64,000 bases of DNA from Ignavibacteriales bacterium (lineage in GTDB: Bacteria > Bacteroidota > Ignavibacteria > Ignavibacteriales > Ignavibacteriaceae): the NCBI GenBank assembly GCA_003538625.1, contig DPRR01000045.1, positions 209,883-273,882 of the forward strand, given 5' to 3'. Positions 61,591 through 64,000 of this stretch are shown one piece after another (within the stretch, counting starts at the first letter, position 1; every line of letters starts with the position of its first letter). The notes beneath the pieces were generated by a model. The model had not been told where the DNA came from. It did not search any database and saw only the letters and a program-made list of their open reading frames with translations. The position numbers and the translations under genes were made by a program.

Positions 61591-62213
61591 TCGCCTGCTT
61601 CTCCAAACTGATAATTTCTTTTTCTGACTTCATCTGATATAATACTAATTGAATCCGAGATAATATTTTTTGATTTATTACTGTCATGCAAAACTATAAT
61701 TGAGTCATTTGTTAAATATTTTTCGATGGCAAATCTAACGATTGATAAATCATTTTTATAATCGTAAGTGAGCAATGACCACATTATATTTTTTAACTGA
61801 TGTTTTTTCATTAACGATGAGGTTGATATTTGGAATCTGCCGTGCGATGGACGAAAATATTTAAGCGTGATATCAAATTGTTCTTTAAAAATTTTATTGA
61901 CTGAAGATATCTGATAATCTTTTTCTGAACCCGATATTTGATTCAATATTTTATGATTAAAAGTATGATTTCCAAAAGAATGACCTTCATCCAGGATTTG
62001 CTTAACAAGTCCGGGATATTTCTTAACATTTTCTCCAACGCAAAAAAATAATGCTTTAATATTATTATCGGAAAGCTTTTTTAGGATTATTTCAGTTGTT
62101 CCAGGATTTGGCCCATCGTCAAATGTCAACAAAATCTTATTGTTTATAGTGTACCACCTAAAATCATTAAAGATCTTTTTTAAGATTGCCGGCGGATTAT
62201 AAAGATACTTCAT
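61578..62213 (-). CDS. Polysaccharide deacetylase (NodB homology)
   Basis: A 211-residue carbohydrate esterase of the CE4/NodB type. LLTFDDGPNPGTTEIIL has the metal-binding first aspartates. SFGNHTFNHK has the metal histidines. FRPSHGRF and SIIVLHDSNKS complete the usual five-motif order. It would remove N-acetyl groups from a polysaccharide or glycolipid at the envelope. No signal peptide is visible, so the site of action is uncertain. Heads the coupled unit with the GT2 and radical SAM genes. Confidence 0.88.
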   Translation of the reverse strand: MKYLYNPPAILKKIFNDFRWYTINNKILLTFDDGPNPGTTEIILKKLSDNNIKALFFCVGENVKKYPGLVKQILDEGHSFGNHTFNHKILNQISGSEKDYQISSVNKIFKEQFDITLKYFRPSHGRFQISTSSLMKKHQLKNIMWSLLTYDYKNDLSIVRFAIEKYLTNDSIIVLHDSNKSKNIISDSISIISDEVRKRNYQFGEAGECLN

Positions 62214-62299
62214 TTAGTTAATGGTCTGATTATTCTATTAAATCTTTTTCTGTAATTTAGTCATAGTAAAATAAATTCAGTAATGTTTACAATTTTTTA

Positions 62300-63160
62300 A
62301 TGCATAACCTATCAGAACATAACAAAGGAATTCTTGCTGTTTTCTTAACTGCAATTTTATGGAGTTCAGGCGGGCTTTTCATAAAACTCATATCTCTGGA
62401 TTCAATGGAGCTTTCATTTTTCCGTTGCGCAATAGCAGCAGTTGTGTTTGCTATTATGTTCAGAAAAAGAGTTTTGAAATTAAATCCATTAGCATTGTTA
62501 AATTCTTTGGCCTACGCCGCGGTGTTAATATTATTTGTGATTGCAACAAAAACAACTACAGCCGCTAATGCAATATTTCTACAATCAACTGCACCAATTT
62601 ATGTTTTGATATTTGAACCTTTACTCACAAAAACAAAGTGGGAAAGAATAAACATTATTACAATTGCTGTTTGTTTTTTTGGAATGATTTTATTTTTTAT
62701 GGGTGATTTAACTCCGGGTGATATTGAAGGAAACATTGCAGCGTTATTAGCAGGAGTTGCATTTGCAGCATTCTTTTTGGGAATGAAAAAAAATGAGCCA
62801 CAATACGGCGAGTCATCAATCTTTTATGGTAATGTTATTGTTGCACTTATATGCATCCCCTTCGTAACAGATTTATCTTCAATATCATTACAAGATTTTG
62901 CGATGGTAAGTTTTCTTGGTGTTTTTCAGATTGCCTTTGCCTATGCACTTTTTAGTTATGGATTAAAAAGAATTATTGCGGTTGAGGCTTCAATCATTTC
63001 GATGTTTGAGCCGGTGCTAAATCCAATTTGCGTTTTTATTGGATATGGAGAGGTTCCATCATTTTATGCAATCATTGGCGGGATAATAATTATAACAGCA
63101 ATTTCAGCTCGAACAATAATTTCAAATTCAGATTTTATAAAAACAAAGTTTAAGTTTTAG
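62300..63160 (+). CDS. EamA/DMT-superfamily transporter
   Basis: A 286-residue drug/metabolite transporter of the EamA type. About ten hydrophobic helices are arranged as two five-helix repeats, with SSGGLFIKLISLDSMELSFFR at the first repeat and GVFQIAFAYALFSYGLKRIIAVEASIISMFEPVLNPI at the second. Substrate unknown; family members export amino acids, sugars or drugs. It is divergent from the polysaccharide deacetylase gene. Confidence 0.9.
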   Translation: MHNLSEHNKGILAVFLTAILWSSGGLFIKLISLDSMELSFFRCAIAAVVFAIMFRKRVLKLNPLALLNSLAYAAVLILFVIATKTTTAANAIFLQSTAPIYVLIFEPLLTKTKWERINIITIAVCFFGMILFFMGDLTPGDIEGNIAALLAGVAFAAFFLGMKKNEPQYGESSIFYGNVIVALICIPFVTDLSSISLQDFAMVSFLGVFQIAFAYALFSYGLKRIIAVEASIISMFEPVLNPICVFIGYGEVPSFYAIIGGIIIITAISARTIISNSDFIKTKFKF

Positions 63161-63175
63161 AGCGAGATTTTAAAA

Positions 63176-63215
63176 TTGACTTAGACCTATTAAAGGTCTA
63201 TATTTTGGTCAAAAT
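63176..63215 (+). promoter_or_regulatory. Promoter with tandem operator palindromes of the Phd/ParE operon
   Basis: TTGACT (63176-63181) and TATATT (63199-63204) are 17 bases apart, a near-ideal sigma-70 promoter. TAGACCT / AGGTCTA (63182-63200) is a perfect palindrome with a 5-base loop filling the spacer. A second palindrome, ATTTTG / CAAAAT (63202-63215), overlaps the -10 and the start site. Phd/YefM antitoxins repress their own operon through such paired palindromes. Confidence 0.68.
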
Positions 63216-63231
63216 TATTTTAGGAAAAATT

Positions 63232-63534
63232 ATGAAACTAAGTGAATCAGTTAGACCAATAAGCTACCTTAAAACTCATGCCTCAGAAGTTATTCGTGAT
63301 GTTTCTGAAAACTACAAAACAATACTAATTACTCATAACGGTGAAGCGAAAGCCATTCTGCAGGATGTTAAAGTCTATGAAAAACAGCAAGAAACATTAG
63401 CTATGCTTAAACTGCTTGCATTAAGTACTAAATCAATTAAAGAAGGAAAAGTTAAATCGCTTCAAAAAACCTTTAAGGATTTAGATAAAAAGATTAAAGA
63501 ATTTAAGAAGTTAAAAAATGACTTACAAAGTTAA
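63232..63534 (+). CDS. Phd/YefM-family antitoxin
   Basis: A 100-residue antitoxin. The N-terminal Phd/YefM DNA-binding fold is complete: SESVRPISYLKTHASEVIRDV, ILITHNGEAKAILQDVKVYEK. The C-terminal half is a long charged helix (AMLKLLALSTKSIKEGKVKSL, then KDLDKKIKEFKKLKNDL) that would wrap the toxin. I chose the ATG at 63232 with AGGA upstream, over a TTG nine codons earlier, which would lie inside the operator. It overlaps the toxin gene by 17 bases. Autorepression through the palindromes just upstream is likely. Confidence 0.92.
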   Translation: MKLSESVRPISYLKTHASEVIRDVSENYKTILITHNGEAKAILQDVKVYEKQQETLAMLKLLALSTKSIKEGKVKSLQKTFKDLDKKIKEFKKLKNDLQS

Positions 63535-63841
63535 TTTTACAGAACCTGCTGAAAAAGATCTTATGGAAATTTACACTTATGTTTTTGAAAATGATGGAGA
63601 AATGAATGCTGATTCTTTAAGACAGAGTCTGCAATCAAAATGTAATGAATTAGAAAATTTCCCGTCTCGTGGTCATATTCTACCAGAATTAATTAACTTT
63701 AACACTTCAGATTTCCTTGAAATTCATTTTAAAGCTTATCGAATCATTTATCAATTACAGAAACGGGAAGTCTTTATACACTGTGTTCTTGATGGCAGAA
63801 GAGATATAAAAAAAATTCTTGAAGAAAGATTATTGAGATAA
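63518..63841 (+). CDS. ParE/RelE-family toxin
   Basis: A 107-residue toxin of the ParE/RelE superfamily. VNFTEPAEKDLMEIYTYVFEN opens it, followed by SRGHILPEL, FLEIHFKAYRIIYQLQKREVFIHCVLDGRRDIKKIL, the usual core strands with the arginine-rich end. Whether it targets gyrase or the ribosome cannot be told. Coupled by a 17-base overlap to the antitoxin, in the standard antitoxin-first order. Its end is six bases from the convergent pdxH gene. Confidence 0.92.
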   Translation: MTYKVNFTEPAEKDLMEIYTYVFENDGEMNADSLRQSLQSKCNELENFPSRGHILPELINFNTSDFLEIHFKAYRIIYQLQKREVFIHCVLDGRRDIKKILEERLLR

Positions 63842-63847
63842 ATCTTT

Positions 63848-64000
63848 TTAAGGCTGCAACCTATAAATCTTCCAATCATCTTTATCTTTTTCATAAACAA
63901 TTCTATCGTGCAATCTATCTCGTCTTCCCTGCCAAAACTCAAACTTATTTGGAATCAGTTTATATCCGCCCCAATTTTCCGGAGTTGGTGGATTCTCACC
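63848..64000 (-). CDS. pdxH: Pyridoxamine 5'-phosphate oxidase, C-terminal part
   Basis: The last 50 residues of PdxH, which oxidises pyridoxine or pyridoxamine phosphate to PLP with FMN. I translated 51 codons including the TAA at 63850-63848. [19 protein letters not shown], then [12 protein letters not shown] and the terminal WKIYRLQP match the conserved PdxH end, including the FMN- and substrate-binding RLHDR. The rest lies outside the window. Confidence 0.95.
   Translation of the reverse strand, partial: GENPPTPENWGGYKLIPNKFEFWQGRRDRLHDRIVYEKDKDDWKIYRLQP

Overview
The window is a low-GC bacterial chromosome segment, most likely from the Ignavibacteria/Chlorobi side of the FCB group. The clues are two secreted proteins ending in the type IX secretion sorting signature (a YPNPFNP core followed by a small beta-sandwich), two PorV/PorQ-like outer-membrane barrels, several lipoproteins with short lipobox signals, and a DUF1207 outer-membrane protein. 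No rRNA, tRNA, CRISPR array, insertion sequence or phage gene was recognised. No stretch above about 300 bases lacks a gene; the longest gap is 1412-1646, which is very AT-rich and shows no gene.

1-13929 (minus strand) is a complete Wzx/Wzy-style polysaccharide locus. Read in the direction of transcription it runs: SLBB export protein, Wzz-type chain-length protein, MurJ-like flippase, FkbM methyltransferase, methyltransferase, GT9, O-antigen ligase/polymerase, GT4, GT2, two DegT-type aminotransferases, and an initiating sugar-phosphate transferase cut by the window edge.

14001-17628 (minus) is a tightly packed housekeeping run: ybaB, recR, a methyltransferase, two NTF2-like lipoproteins and ftsX. 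One of the lipoproteins appears to lack any ATG/GTG/TTG start and may use AUU. 17762-22512 (plus) holds a divergent PurC homologue, psd, pssA, purS, purQ, tatA and gatA. It is followed by a GNAT enzyme, a ParE-type toxin-antitoxin pair, sucD with a lysine-rich tail, ndk, namZ and two lipoproteins.

28465-35989 contains a long-form NfeD protease and two large secreted beta-helix proteins with type IX sorting domains. 36037-49661 (minus) is mostly housekeeping: ribBA, yajC, tgt, a DCC-family protein, a CNNM/CorC transporter-like protein, a UbiA-type prenyltransferase, a methylmalonyl-CoA mutase-type large subunit, mutL-folA-thyA, glycerate kinase and LPS-type glycosyltransferases. 49719-52916 adds two more glycosyltransferases and a FemAB/GNAT-fold protein.

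53059-57360 is a four-gene envelope operon (lipoprotein, propeller protein, two PorV-like barrels) ending in a clear intrinsic terminator. 57413-62213 has a site-2 protease, a DUF1207 protein, and a coupled radical SAM / GT2 / polysaccharide deacetylase group. The right edge has an EamA exporter, a Phd/ParE toxin-antitoxin operon with a readable promoter and operator palindromes, and the end of pdxH.

Small palindromic intergenic repeats recur (20979, 21031, 25222, 31567, 31791, 58435, 59367). One lies in frame inside a sorting domain, and another would be misread as a protein N-terminus. I did not find a clearly new multi-gene system. The strongest leads are the AUU-start lipoprotein, the PurC pseudoenzyme candidate, the SucD tail, the hairpin inside a coding region, and the large modular secreted protein.
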